Source of the DNA: Spirometra erinaceieuropaei
Taxonomy: Eukaryota; Platyhelminthes; Cestoda; Diphyllobothriidea; Diphyllobothriidae
DNA length: 64,000 bases
Assembly: GCA_902702965.1 (NCBI GenBank)
Contig: CACRXP010000031.1
Coordinates: 712,869 to 776,868, forward strand
Direction: 5' to 3'
The position numbers were made by a program, and so were the translations under genes. Positions 23,165-35,785 of this stretch are shown piece by piece (positions within the stretch are counted from its first letter, which is position 1; every line of letters starts with the position of its first letter). Under the pieces are notes generated by a model. The model was given only the letters and a program-made list of their open reading frames with translations. It did no database searches and had not been told where the DNA came from.

Positions 23165-23995
23165 GCAGGCCTCTATTCAGTATATATAATATCCACCGAT
23201 GTATTGCAACTATACTTTTCCAACATTTTCAGTTAAATACGAATGCTTGACGCCCATTTATCTGTTAAGCCCTTGGTTAGTCTATTCTGTTCCAATTGCT
23301 TATCTGTCCTTTGTTAATCGTCTTCAATTATCGCTTAAAGTCTATGGCTGTTTCTATTCTCTGTGTCAGCATCTTCATTACGACCTTTGTTAAATAAAGT
23401 TAAAACATGCGTTTGTTTGTACTCTCTTCGAAAAATGTATTTGTCACAATGCATACATTAAGGGTGAACTAGCACCAAGTCGTCGGCATAAATGGAGAGA
23501 TGGAAATAGGCAATTCAAAATGACATAGAAGCAGCACACGGAAAAGTGGACTTTAATTATATAAATTTAAAAACAGCAACGTTTCACAAAGCATCCTAAG
23601 CGATATACGACAGAATTTTGTATATCCTAACTGCTCACAAACGAATTGTTTCTTCACAAAAACAAAACGCCGATTTACCATCTGCTATGTGCGCAGTAAC
23701 CTCGAGAATATAGTCCGCAGAATTCACAGTCTCCTATTCGTCGTTTCAGTGCACAGTTTGAGATGGCACGGCCCTCGCAGCTAATTCAAATCCATCGTGC
23801 TGCTCTCAGCTTCTAGTTAGCCATACGCACGATGTTGTCGTGTTTGTTTTTCCATATTGCAGTGTTTCAATTTATCTGGGAGCTTGAATATATGGTGATA
23901 ATCTAGTACACTTGAATTGGAGATATTGTGAATCTGTTTGAGACACAAATTCGTTTTTGCATCGAAAAAATTTATATTTTTGCGTAAATACGTAT
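23165..23995 (+). repeat. Dispersed repeat family C, copy 1
   Basis: Aligns by eye along most of its length with 44.69-45.42 kb, with a shorter third copy at 35.1-35.4 kb. Shared landmarks are cagcaacgtttcac, the gcatcct after it, acctcgagaa, atagtcc and the cagcttctagtt block near the right end. Where three copies exist they differ at many positions. It carries no convincing ORF. In this copy and at 35.4 kb it directly abuts a foldback element or arm; at 45.4 kb only a short arm remnant follows. Confidence 0.65.
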
Positions 23996-24037
23996 CCCCA
24001 TAATCCCTCAATTTTAGTATTTGTTGTATCGGACATA

Positions 24038-24998
24038 CAGTAGATGGGCTAACTCATGAAATATCAACCGAAATTCAAAAATGCCTTTTCGGTTCGAAAA
24101 GATTATTTAGTAGAGGTGTAAAACTAATTAGCATACAGCATAATTTTTATAGCAATTAAGTTACCGCCAGATGCCGGCTTTTTAAAGTACTTACTTGCGG
24201 TTGCTTGCAAGGAGCACGCACTATAAAAAGGACTACTTAAGTAACACGAATTTTTCTCATTGACTTTCGAAGCCTCTAAACTTCAAATTATATTTCATGG
24301 AAAACATGCATTCAAATACTCCTTCTTTCGCTTATTCAGTACAAAATCACGTCTTCCAATTTTACACTTAAGCATGAGAGATAATTTGGTTTACAAAACC
24401 GTTTCCAATTCCCGACCACTTGTGAGCCCGCTCTGCCGTTACACTTAGATTAAGGGCTTTCAAACTACAAGACGTATATTTTTCGCGTGCGGAAAGCCAC
24501 ACATTTCTCTACCGTAATAAGAGAAATCCTTATAGGGTTCATAAAAGTTAGCATTTAATTTGATCCATATTGTTTACTTTACAGACCGCATTCGTAAATG
24601 GAGATAAATGACCTTTTTTGAACGACCATCTCACGGCTATAAAAAGTCCACTAATTAGAAACTTTTTGAAACCGAATTGTAAGCCTCTTCCGAGTATAAA
24701 CATGGTCAACGTCATATTTTTCTACCGAGCGAGCAAAAAAAGAATAGTTTTGTGCATGTTTTCCATGAAATATAATATTATTTTTAAGAGTATCGAAAAA
24801 CAATGATAAGAATGCACGCTACTTAGACATGCAGCCAGAAGACAGTTGTTTCAAAAACCCGGCATCCTGCGGTAAATCAATAACTATATAATTATGCTGT
24901 AGGCTGATTAATTTTACAACCTACTGAAATAATATTTTCGAAAGGAAAAACCCAGTTAGGAATTTTGGTTGACATTTCATGAGTTAGCCCACCTATTG
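24038..24998. mobile_element. Foldback element copy 1 with long inverted arms
   Basis: The two ends are inverted copies: the left arm starts cagtagatgggctaactcat, and the reverse complement of the right end starts caataggtgggctaactcat. The similarity continues inward for roughly 350-400 bp on each side (ccggcttttt, catggaaaacatgca, ctttttgaaaccgaatt). A TA precedes the left end. The short centre has no coding potential. Related copies lie at 27.7, 36.6 and 50.9 kb. A CAGT terminus next to TA resembles Tc1/mariner-type non-autonomous elements; this is an inference. Confidence 0.7.
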
Positions 24999-25197
24999 AA
25001 TAGGATAATATGAACTTTTTCATGTCGTATTTGGACAGGTTCTTATAAAGAGAAGGATGTCTGCATCGAAAGACACTGGACAGTAACATTTACTTATACG
25101 AATGCCAATATTAGAGTATTGAAAAGTTTTTTTCATATGATACGACACAACCTTTAAAAATAGACTAACCTGTTTATTTATTTACAAATAATTGCAG

Positions 25198-26412
25198 CTC
25201 TGCGGGACGGTAGATTCGAGGTGCGCAATAAATGCAACAAACTTTATTCTGTGGATAAATTTCGAAGCCTTTATGCTTATCTGCTAAGCATGTTAAGGAG
25301 GATTGATCTGATTCTGCTCAAAGAAATTGACTCTAGTACGCAATTCAAGTTTCACTTTGTGGATAGTGGACGTGTGTTCGGATGCCTTCCGGGCAGGACG
25401 ATCTCCACATCCACATTCACCATCATTTGCAACGTTACGTTTCGTAAGCTGCAAGTCACTTTCTATAAGGAGTATTATTAACCATTTAAATCTACTCTTA
25501 TACTGTCTTTAATGCCACCTTGGGAATTAAGTGAGTGCGTTTTTTGACATTACAAACGCAAGTTATGTCAATTGCAGTGTCTTATGTTGGAGACATTACA
25601 GTTGCTGTTAAGCAGGATGGAAAACGTATTCGCCGATGAACCACACACGATTCTAAGCTTTATTTAATTTAGAAGTTTATATGTAACATTGACTGGGAAA
25701 TATATTGTCTAACCCACCTACTAGGTTACGCGATCGACTAAGTGAAGGGTCTTTCAGAAAATGTTGGTTATGCTTCATGAGTAAGAGTTGGATAGGCGTC
25801 GAAACTAATTAACGATGCCAAAAAATCTGTTGAAACATTTTGGTTTGCATTTTCCCCATTCTTTCTATAGAAAACATCGTTTTGTCATCCACGAAATGTG
25901 ATGAATGAAGCTTATAATCACTGCAAAACCCATGTCAGTACAAGCTTAATTTTATCTTTATTTTGACTTCTAAAAACGCGCTTTCGTGACCAGTTGTGTC
26001 TACGTCTTGAGGCGCATTATTTAACATATATGCAAGGATAAAGATATACAATAATTTTTGAGAATCTTACACCTTTTTTCCAAAGCCTAAAAGTCTGTCC
26101 TTTTTAGTCATTTAAGAAGGAAATTAAGGAACTGGCGCCTCAGGAAGAAGAAAATACGACAAATTCTGAGAGTATTATATTCAATTTAAAAAAATATTCT
26201 AGTATCAGTTCAATTTGAATATATGCGAGACACCAGCGTTCTTCAAATGGTCAACGTGTTTCCCGATATTTTTGGGAGGAAAGAAATATATATTCCAATT
26301 AATCGGGACAGGAATTAGAAATTAATGGGAACATTTAACACCAAATACTGTGCACATGCTATTGAAGAGCGATCATTCGAAACATCGCGTTCTCTTCTGA
26401 TTTTACCCCTGA
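25198..26412 (+). pseudogene. Gene B1: eroded copy of the secreted-protein family (exons 2 and 3)
   Basis: Exon 2 at 25198-25471 follows aaataattgcag and is open in the frame with two leading bases, as in genes A and B2. It reads RNKCNKLYSVDKF, LRRIDLILLKEIDSSTQF, RVFGCLPGR and FTIICNVTFRKLQVTFYKE. The three cysteines keep the family spacing (50, 15, then 14 to the exon end). One base is missing at the donor compared with B2 (aagga/gtatta against aggaa/gtatgt), shifting the phase. Exon 3 (about 26117-26412) starts KEIKELAPQEEE, then has a TGA and further frame changes before the conserved FPDIF and the final tga. No signal-peptide exon was found upstream. The intron between the exons also aligns with B2 (ctaggttacgcgatcgac), so this arose by DNA duplication, not retroposition. 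Confidence 0.65.
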
Positions 26413-26479
26413 AAGCCTTATAATGTATGTTGCAAATAAATTAGGTCTTCCCACATGCTGTTTTGTCGTAACAATGACA

Positions 26480-27667
26480 ATTTTAGGGGTTTCAAATTGT
26501 AAAATGTTTTACGACGATGAAAAGATTCCTGTAAAGTTAAAGCATCGTATAGAAACACGAGGTTGACTGCGCAGATATCATTTCGAAACAGATAAGTACA
26601 GACGTAATGATCCAAGAAAAATAGTTTCGCAATGTAGTCTAGACTGGGATGGATCATGTTAGAACGGATTGCATTATCCTTTGTGAGATTATTAGGGCAA
26701 GTGTAGACAGTACAGTCAGACACCATTTTGAATGGGAATAACAACACATATTTATCTGGACTTTATTCAAATTACTCGATTATTCTGCTGCAACTGTTGG
26801 TGGTAATTCTACGGGAGCAAAAGGGCTCTAAAGTGTTCCAACAGAGGCTGACTGTCCACAAGTCAGTGTATATCTTACCTTTTCATTCGATGAGACAACT
26901 TACTCTTAATTGGCCAAAAGCCTACCGCAGTATCGTCTGTTCTTCGTTTCGTGCAAGTGGTTCCCTCAATACGCTGACACGTGCAATTATGGTAACATTG
27001 TTAGCAAGGTAAATCTCAGGTATAGCATCGCCGATCCACCGACGCACGAAAGAAACTTGCGATGAAGTCCTGGCTTTAACAGAGTCCACAAAAGAGGCCG
27101 CTCCGCACAGGAGCATAGCATCACTCAACGTCATTCTTACATTTTGCCGGACCAGTCGTGGATATCTAGACATAGCACTAAATATGGAGGAAAGAGAAAT
27201 CGACCAATCGGCCATGCGCGGTGTCCTCATTTGCTAAAGTTATTGTAGTTGCTCATAATTGTAAAGTGCGTGATGGAGCGAAGGATAAGATGAACGAACA
27301 CAGATTCGAAGAGGCTAAAGTTCTCGTGAAGGATGACAGTCATTTGAGTAAGGAACTACTTGAAGTGGGCTTTTCCAGTATTCAGTGATTAAAAGACGCA
27401 CAGGTCTCTCATATTTCTGCTCGTAGACTGTTTGAGCAGTGTAATTAGCCATGAGGAGAGCTCGAATGAGGACGGTGAACGAAAGTAGTAGCATCAGTGT
27501 GTCATATTGCTCGGAAATTTTGGCATCTCAAAACCAAGAAGCAGGATTTAATTGCGGAAAGAAAGGCATCTGGCGTATATAGCGATTAAGCATAGCGTCA
27601 GGTTCAGCCACCTGTGCTGAATGTGAGAGGCGTGAGCGTTGATTAATATGAGATGGTACAGAAAGTA
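26480..27667. other. Non-coding stretch, unassigned ORFs on both strands
   Basis: A 102-aa ORF on the minus strand (26922-27230) begins with ATG and is the most balanced frame here, but it has no recognised domain, splice context or paralogue. The rest is AT-rich. I see no RNA gene or repeat. Confidence 0.35.
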
Positions 27668-28240
27668 CAGAATGTTGACTAGCTCACGAAATATCAACCG
27701 AAAATTCGAAATGCGTTTTCGTTTCGAAAAGATTGATTGAATATGGTTGTAAAATTTGTCATCGTACAACATTTATATAATTGATGCGGATTATGTTGTG
27801 CATGTCATAGGAGCAGCGATAAACGGACAGATACGGAACTATATGAATGGACATTGCACGGCCTTAAAAACCTCATAGTTAGAAACTTTTTAAAACCGAA
27901 TTATATTCCTTGTTCGAGTTTAAAATACAAAGACAACGAGGTTCTCTATCATTTGAATAAAAGAAGGCCTATTTTGTTCCTGGTTACTATAAAATATATT
28001 TAAATTTGCACGACCATCGAATGTCAATGGGAAAAATGTATGCTACATACATGGTCATTTTTTGCCGAGTACGATTTCTACAGGAAATTGAAAAGCAATG
28101 TGTTCAAAGGCTGACATTCTGCTGAGTCCGAAATATTATAGGGCGATGTTGCAAGGTAATTAGTATTGCAACTGCGCCTTCCAAATCAAAAACGCACTTC
28201 AGAATGTCAGCCAACATTTCATGAGATCGGTCACTCCCCG
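27668..28240. mobile_element. Foldback element copy 2, internally shortened
   Basis: The left end (cagaatgttgactagctcac, preceded by TA) and the right end (catttcatgagatcggtcac, with TA after 28240) match the inverted ends of the other copies. The left arm is cut short compared with the right. The right arm keeps gaaactttttaaaaccgaat and gctgacattctgctgagtcc. No coding capacity. At 573 bp it is much shorter than the 960-990 bp of the complete copies. Confidence 0.6.
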
Positions 28241-28395
28241 TACCTTAATAGTGCAAATTCATGCCTAATAGAAATCGAATCATGACTTGTATGCCTGGTT
28301 CCGGCAGCGTATATAAATTTATATGCTTTTCTCTCGTCAGTTATTGCGGAATAGTCGAGGGCTGGTTTACCAATTGTTTAATTTTCTGTTAATAG

Positions 28396-28626
28396 TTGGT
28401 GTGGGCATACTTCAGATTTGCTTCTGCCTATGTCTACCATTCTAGTGAAGTTTATAAGAACCTGTACTCTCCCCCACGAGGACAAAAATGTGCCTTAGAG
28501 AATAGAGTAGTTTGTAGCTTGCAGTATAAAGCACTAATAAAGATCTATCTTCCGTTTATAATTGATAAGAACTATCAGCCGGACAAGGAAATGTGCACGA
28601 CCGTATTGCAGATGGACTTGTGCTAA
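28396..28626 (+). other. Candidate exon, cysteine-containing ORF
   Basis: An open frame of 76 codons starts exactly after a good acceptor (attttctgttaatag, 28381-28395) and ends in a stop. It encodes four cysteines (GQKCALENRVVCSLQ, KEMCTTVL, DLC). It is not clearly alignable to the A/B/C family. No partner exon was identified. Could be a host exon or chance. Confidence 0.2.
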
Positions 28627-31600
28627 CCTCCAGGAGGTAATAATACCTGTTTCCGGATCTCAACTCTAACCTCCTGGAACATAACGCCAGGTCACCTGTA
28701 GCACTGCGGATGTCTATTCGCATAGAAAACGGAATAATTAAACGTTTTTAAATAAGAATATTCACACTTTCTACTCATCGAGCCTGAAAACTAATTTAAA
28801 TTCTTTTAAATGTCCAGAATAAAGTCCATATTGGCTGTTTATATTGGAAACTAAAAAAGAAGGCTCAGTAAACACTCATTCCACTTCGTTTTTTGAAATC
28901 TACACTTTTCCTAGACTTGACCCTGCTGAAATCGGGATAGTCTGACCTAGTCACCTGTGAAGGCAACCTCTGTGGTCGTCGTCGTGGACACTGTGGGAAG
29001 GGCGATTGAGGAGGCAGCAATTTGGCCTATGGAGCCGCGGAGCATTGAGTCCGTAGATGTCCGACGTGACCGATCTGTGCAGAATGTTCGTGTACAGCGC
29101 AGTCACTTTGCGACGAGTGGGCGACCATGTTGCGAGTCAGAAGTGCCTGAGATTTGCGAACTTCTGTATTGACTCTGGCGTCAAATATTCGGCCTGATTG
29201 TCAGATTGCGCCTACAGTCTTCACGGCTCTTTCTGAGGCAGTTCGGCTCGGTGTGAGGTCTTTACAGATTTTTGGGCTAATTTTTAGTCATGTTAAGGAA
29301 ATTTTAAAGGTTTCCTTGTAGATGCTGAGTGTTCCAGGTTGTTTGCAATCTTCTCTACCAGAGATCGTGCCCTGCCAGCTTTATATCCCGATGGTGAAAA
29401 CGAAGGTGGGAATGATAGGAGATTCAGTGCTTCTTTCTTATGGACCGTCCAGCTCCTAACATCGCGCACATTTTCAGTTCGGGAGTCATTGAGGCAGTTA
29501 AAATACAACTTGACGAGCGTACATCAGCCTATGATAAATTCTCTTCAGGCATGTACATTTACATTTGTATTGAAAAAATGAGGTAAAAATTCGGGCGAGT
29601 AGCAAGTAAAGCTGTAGCTCCGGTTAGGTCGAAAGTGTGTGATACACAAAAATAACAGTTGGCGTCAGCGTAGGTGTTGGGCACCGTAAAGTAGAAATAT
29701 ATACGGTTGACTTGCTAAATGACATTGAAACATAACAACTGTTGATCCACATAACAGTTATCTAAGCGCACAGAACCAGCTTGGACAACCTCATTTCAGC
29801 CGCCTCTGTCGTAACTAACAGACGGTGCTCAAACAATTTTGGACAGAATGATGAAACTTTGCAAATGCCTGAGGAGGACTCACCGGAATCTATCTAATGG
29901 TCTGTGTCTGCCATGTGCGCGAGGGTAGGGGCGTTAATGTTCTTTATCTGACCCTTTCCTAATCATGCTGGAAGATGCTTTTATTGAGCTGAGTCAAGGT
30001 CACTTGAATTCTCTTGAAGTGAGTAGGGTAGAGAACACACTCATTGCAGAATCAACTTAGGATTATTATGAGCATTGCTGAATGATAAGTACCAGCGTAT
30101 CAGATTACAAGTTGGGGAGGAAAGAGGCACTCGTCATTGGCGGTCTTGTTCACTCATCGTCTGCTGGAGTACTCCTCTGTCTTTTCGCTCATGCGGAATT
30201 CCCTCCATCAGTTTCGATAGCCTAACGTAATAATATGGATAACCTCTAACTTAGTAAGCAATTCATTCTCAGCCATTTGACTAACTGCATTGTCGACACC
30301 GACCCTAAAAATGTCTCCAATTTTGTGACCTATCTGCGGGCCTATATGCTGCTTAGTGATAATATGCAGCATGCGTACCAGTCTGCCTTAGATAAATCGT
30401 GCAATGTCCATTTTGTAAAATAAAAGCACAGCTGGAGATGACAGATCTAAATAAATTACTCACGAATTCTAAAATTGCACAAACTCATCTCAGCTGTCAG
30501 CAATTTCCGTGGGCTTCCCTCTGGTGACTTCGGCCTAGTCTGGCCTCATAGTAAATGGGAGCAATTTAAAGAGAACATGATTGTCTAGCATACGGAGTCA
30601 GTTCACCTGCATCGCTGTCATGCGGTAATTAAACGAACATGCGCATTTCGTCTGAAGCATCTTCAGAGCTAACTTGTCTTCTGCTAAATATTAGCTTTTG
30701 TTTCGTTCGGTGTTAAGTATTTACTTCGCTAGAAGTCAATGCGGGACTATTGAATACTGTTATCATAAAAAAACTCTTACCACCGATTTCGGTAGTTGCC
30801 GTGAGTACTTAGGCTTCCCTGCCAGCAATTTTGGTGGAATATGCGGTTTACATCAATAAGTGTTGAATGTGCGCTGGGACACTTTTAGTTTTGTAGTCGG
30901 CGTACCGCTGCTGTGCGGTCATCAAGCCAACTGTGTGCATTTCGTCGAAGACTCATTCGGAGAGAGCCTGCTTTTCGCATTTTGGTTCATTGTTAAGCAT
31001 CTTATTTTGCTCCTTTATAAAATAACGTATTTGTCTACCTTTACCAGTTAAATGCGCTTCCTAGCAGTTCCGCTAATCGTTTTGAATGGTTAGGTTTTTC
31101 TTCCAATAATCTTACCACAATAAGTCATTAACATAAATTGGTTTTGGATTTGTGGCGGCACGTTGTCCGTTTCGTATTTGGTATGACCACGCGTTGCCCT
31201 TACAGTAATACTACTACTACCGACGTAAACTCTGTGTTACTTTTGCGTGCACTCGGACATTTTCCTGACAACACGAATTAGTATACGGGTTGTGGAAGAT
31301 GAAGATGCTATAATTGGAACAAGAAATTTATTTGCCTGACGTTTCGGATCCTCACTCGAATCCATCATCGGGTTTTGAATACAGGAGAAAAGTTTTATCT
31401 GACAAAATCGATGCGCAATTGGAGATTACTATTTTTCCCTAAATACAACAAATTACGAAGTAGTTTAAAACCAAACTTATTCAATCTTCAATGCATCGAT
31501 TAGCAAGGAGTAATATCTGAATAAAAGTTGGGCCGAATAAAAAATAATACCTATTTGCACACTCTTGAAATTATAAGTCGAGAGACGGAAGCATCTAAAA

Positions 31601-33914
31601 TGCCATCGAACCCGTGCGCTACACACTTTGATTTTCACATACGAAAGACCTTCTTGTTGATGCTTTAGAACCGAGGTTGTCAAGATATGTCTCGCCTCAA
31701 TTTTTGAAATTTAAAAATCTCGTGGACCTGCCCCTCATGAATTTAATATGGGTTGAAGCAGTAGACTGATCCAAAGGTACATGCTTGGCTAGCATTCAGG
31801 GATGCCGTTGGCAAATGTACCAATTTCGCGCGATTCTTAACGGAATCTATGTCCATTTCTTGGGACATCCTGCACGGAAGGGCTTACTTTCGTGTACGGT
31901 TGTCATAACCAGCCGGCTTTTATTGCGTCTAATTAAAGCCTCTCGTTAACCGATTATCAGACATCTGCAGACACGTGCTCTACAATCACTCAGCATGATG
32001 AGTACACGAATTTCCCGCGTCAGATAATTGAGCACTGCACCACAATTCACGACATTTAACACGATGCCAAGTGCTCCTCTCTATCCCGGGTTTTCAAAAC
32101 GCCACAGTAGTTATGCCTCTCAGAGTTTATTTCGTAATTTTTGACACAGACTACTCGACCTTGTCCCATGAGTGAGCTATATCGTCACAGGCAACGTAAT
32201 GCATCCGCTTGAGATGTTTCAGTTAAACAACTTCCCACCATCAAAACTTGCACTTTGGAGAGTTATTGGCATAAATAAAAGATGATCGTGTTTGGTGCGG
32301 CATGATATCATATTTTCAAGAACAGTACATTTTCCACCCGCGATCCTGATACCCCCACATCCTCAGATCCACTGCCATCTATCTAAAACCGATGACTAGA
32401 GATAAATTAAGATCGCGGTTGCGTGGCATCTCTGTTTCTTTGACGCACAACAGGAGGTGGTCGCACCAAGTTATCGTCGTTTTTTTTCGTACTAGCGGTC
32501 AAATCCTTTGATAACATAGTTTGTAGACGGGTAAATAGATGTTGGTAGAGTTGGTTCTGGCCCAAGTTCGACGTTTGACACCATCAACAGAAAATACGAT
32601 CCGACATGCATTCACGTGTCTCGTAAACCTTCCTGAACGGATGTGATTTGCAATCTGCCAAACACTATGAGGAAGTTCATTTAAAGAATAAATAATTTTT
32701 GAATGAGTGGCCACGATAGCCCAAATAACGGTTTCTCATTTCTAGGCATGGTAAAGCAAAGGATGACGGTAGTCTATTCATGGACGTCCGTGGAATATTA
32801 TAATTCAATGTTGATTTCTTTGCGTAATTATTTTCCTCCGATCACCGCTTCCATACCAATGTGTTCGGAAATAATCTATGCACAGTCAACCACGTGTTCC
32901 TATGCGATTCTTCTGCTAAATAGCAATCTTTACTTGATTTTAAACCAACCTACCATTGAAGGATCATAATATTGTCATTGTTCCGCTAATGCAGCGACAT
33001 GTCTACGCCAGGGATATCTTTATCTGTGCATATATATGGATATTTGGAGGGTTAGAGGCAGAGCCCATAATGACACTTTTTATCTACAGTACTTTCGTAG
33101 ATTCGCACTTAAAATAAAACTGTGGGCATTTAAAATGTGATCGGGTCACAGGTCAATCGTAATCATCAGGAAGGACATCAAATCTAGCCGGGAGTAACCC
33201 ATAGCCTCAAATCTCATACTCTAACAGGTGCCGCGATTGGGTGTAATGACTGGCCTGGTGTGATGTTTTCGCCTCGAGTTCATTTGTTAATTCCAGCATG
33301 GCGAACACAATACCTTAACGCTAGTGTATGGAATGGGTGTTTCGAATTTGACCGGTAAACACTTTAAAATGACTGCATGTATGAGAATGATGTGGGTTTT
33401 CATGATAGGGATATGCCAAGCACTGATGTTCAGGACCATGAACCGCGTCAGCGGTCACGACACAACGGATTTGCAGGTGAACGCACAGGCTGTCATGTGA
33501 TTGGAATGAGAGTTTACATCGTAAACGAGACAGTACATTGCAGGATGTGACGGTAATTATGTTGTTGCTGGAAGTCCTGCGTGTTGTGTCGGGGTCACCA
33601 ATTACGTAAATGCGGTAGTTGCGACGAAAAATCCAACCAGATCTCGCACGTACTACATAAGATAAGCAGTAAATAAAGCCGGAAGTTGAATAAACCTAAA
33701 ATTCAAAATGTCAAAGGACAACTCTGCAGGACGAATCCGGCAAGGGTCGATCACGCTGTCCGGATTTCAAATGTTAGCTCAGCGTGCACATTGAAAGCAA
33801 AGTAGGCCGAAATGGGATGCTGAAATCGTTAGTAGAAACGCAACCTAGGCTAGAACGGAAAATGCGACCTGATGTACGACAAATATGCAGTAACGTCGGA
33901 GGAATCCTTTACTC
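28627..33914. other. Long stretch without a supported gene
   Basis: The block at about 28.95-29.55 kb is richer in GC, with ORFs on both strands but no recognised domain. Around 31.33-31.38 kb the string gacgtttcggatcctcactc followed by gaatccatcatcggg resembles a motif frequent in Penelope-derived repeats, but no coding remnant was found beside it. An ORF at 32703-32969 contains a good acceptor (gtttctcatttctag, ending 32745) followed by two leading bases and an open frame with two cysteines. It could be a diverged exon 2 of the secreted family, but no donor was seen. The rest is AT-rich with nothing recognised. Confidence 0.35.
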
Positions 33915-34095
33915 TTACCTTTTAATTTCCTTAGAAATCAACTGCAAACTTGGACTAGATCAGTATTTTTAAGGTCTTTACGCGGACTCCTCGCATTTGT
34001 GCTATACAGCAATTGAACATCGGCGAAACACACATTTATGGGCTTTTATTTACCAGCTGTGTTTTTGGTATGGAGTCACCTCACCCTTAGCCTAG
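33915..34095. repeat. Repeat family G, inverted pair remnant
   Basis: A minus-oriented piece (tttccttagaaatcaac, ggactagatcag) is followed at once by a plus-oriented piece (gaacatcggcgaaacacac, atgggcttttatttaccag). This is the same inverted arrangement as at 43.1-43.6 and 52.9-53.3 kb. Confidence 0.45.
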
Positions 34096-34159
34096 AATCC
34101 TCCAATAAGACGTGGCTGACTCGACACATGGGACGGCAATACCTCAAACCCAACTCGAA

Positions 34160-34512
34160 ACCTCAAATTTAAACCTACTCTTTGACGTTATTATAAACCC
34201 TATGCTAGTTCTAAACTTAATACAGTACGTAACCCTATACCAACCCTAAACTCTAGGCCAAGCCATTAGCCTTACCTTAAGCCTGACCAAAACCCTTACG
34301 CCAACAGTAACTCTGACGCTAACCTTGACGCTATCCTAACGATAACGCTAACACTAACTCTAACAAAAGCCTTAACACTGGACGTAAAACTAAACCACAA
34401 TCGAAACCTTAATGCTAGTCAAAACCCTTAAACATAACACAAACCCTAACCCCAAATTCAGTTATCAGCCTAACGCTAATCCAAACCCTAAAACTAACTC
34501 TGCCTCTAAACT
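34160..34512 (+). repeat. Degenerate telomere-like CCCTAA tract
   Basis: About 350 bp of six-base-periodic, A/C-rich sequence in which ccctaa, cctaac, gctaac and actaac units recur (aaaccctaaccccaaattc, ctaacgctaatccaaaccct). No two adjacent perfect hexamer runs are long. It looks like an old interstitial telomere-type array or a satellite with a similar unit. The sequence on either side is ordinary AT-rich DNA. Confidence 0.55.
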
Positions 34513-34792
34513 GAAACACCAGGTTGGCCTCTTCCGTTTTAGTTTCGGCCAATTTCCCCCTAACTTATTCGGCTGACTTTACTTGCAATGCCCACATTGC
34601 ACCAACACTTGGGATGCGGACAACGTAATCGACCCCGACCACGAATTCCAACTCACTGGCGTGCTCTGCTGTCTGGTCATCTGACGTTTTTAACTTCAAT
34701 TTTATGTCCTAACCGATTTAAATTACTGCTTGTCTTACTCAAGTTTCGTGATATTTCGTTCATTAATTCATGACAACTATTTCATGTGCGTT

Positions 34793-35045
34793 AGGCGTGC
34801 TCAATGGTAGTGGTCGGCAGAGGTGACCTCGAAGCCGATTTTGGCATTGTCCTGTTGTGCGGGTGTTCTCAAATTGTTTACAGTCTTCTTGTAAAATGCC
34901 TTTTTTACCGCGTGAATGTCAGGCGTGCGCAAGGGTGGGGCCGGCAGGGGTGTCTCCCAAGCCGATTTTGGTGTTGTTTAATTATGCAGGTGTTCTCACA
35001 TTGTTTGCATTCTCCTTGTAAAAAGTTCTTTTCACATTGCATGCA
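34793..35045 (+). repeat. Two-copy tandem repeat, about 128-bp unit
   Basis: Two adjacent units begin with aggcgtgc and share gccgattttgg, ggtgttctca, ttgttt and cttgtaaaa in the same order. The second starts at about 34921. No coding potential recognised. It sits between the telomere-like tract and repeat C copy 3. Confidence 0.6.
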
Positions 35046-35114
35046 TTTAAGCTAGTCTTCTTCCAAGGATGCACTTCTCCCAAATCGTTGGTGTGGATGA
35101 AGTGGCGCAGAACA

Positions 35115-35390
35115 GTAGTCTTTAAACAAACAGAACAGGAAACGGCAACGTTTCAGGCAACATCCTAATCTATATATGAACGAATTTAGCCTACCGTCAC
35201 AATTCGCAGGCCGGTTTTTCGTTCCCGAGTACAAAACACTGGTTTTCCGCCTGCAGTATGCAGAGTGACATCAAGAACGTAGTGTCCAGAAAGCACAGTC
35301 TGCTACTCGCCTTCTCTGTGCCACAGGTTCAGATGTCACAGCTCTAACAGTCGATTTAAATCCCCCGCGCCGGCTTGTAGTTTAATTGCC
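35115..35390 (+). repeat. Dispersed repeat family C, copy 3 (partial)
   Basis: Shares with the 23 and 45 kb copies the order ggcaacgtttcaggc, aacatcctaa, gaacgtagtgtccag, ccacaggttcagatgtcac and atttaaatccc. It ends against the right arm of a foldback element, so the family C repeat and the foldback are fused here as a composite. Confidence 0.55.
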
Positions 35391-35394
35391 CAGA

Positions 35395-35785
35395 ATGCAA
35401 GAGCGAATTTAAAATTATTTGGAAATTGAAAGCCTTTTTGAAAACCATACCTCTTCTTCGAGTACAATATTGGAAGACGACGTAATTTTCTACCGAATGA
35501 GCAAAAGAATAAATATTTTTATGTTTCTTTTTCATGAAATAGAATAGGACTTTTAGGGGCATCAAAATTCAATGAAAAAATGCATGCTATATAATAAATC
35601 ATTCTTTACAGAGTGTAAATTTAGCATGCAGTCAGAAAGAAGTTCATTTGAAAGTCGGCATCCTGAAATAACTGAAAAATTAAAGAATTTTTCTGCGGGC
35701 TGACTGGTTGAACAACCTTACTTAATCAATCTTTTCAAAAGGAACGAGACAATAAAACTTTCATCATAAATTTTTCGTGATCTTT
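35395..35785. mobile_element. Foldback element copy 5, right arm only
   Basis: Matches the right arms of the complete copies (ttttcatgaaatagaatagg, aattcaatgaaaaaatgcat, gtcggcatcctgaaataa). No left arm is present; repeat C lies where it should be. Non-coding. Confidence 0.5.

Noticed and set aside
26922..27230. 102-aa minus-strand ORF
   Set aside because: ATG start and balanced composition, but no recognised motif, no homologue in the window and no polyadenylation or splice support.
28110..28140. Hammerhead-like string ctgctgagtccgaaat, also atgatgagtctgaaat at 51.77 kb
   Set aside because: The conserved second GAAA core and closing stems are missing, and the string varies between copies of the foldback arm, so it is part of that repeat.
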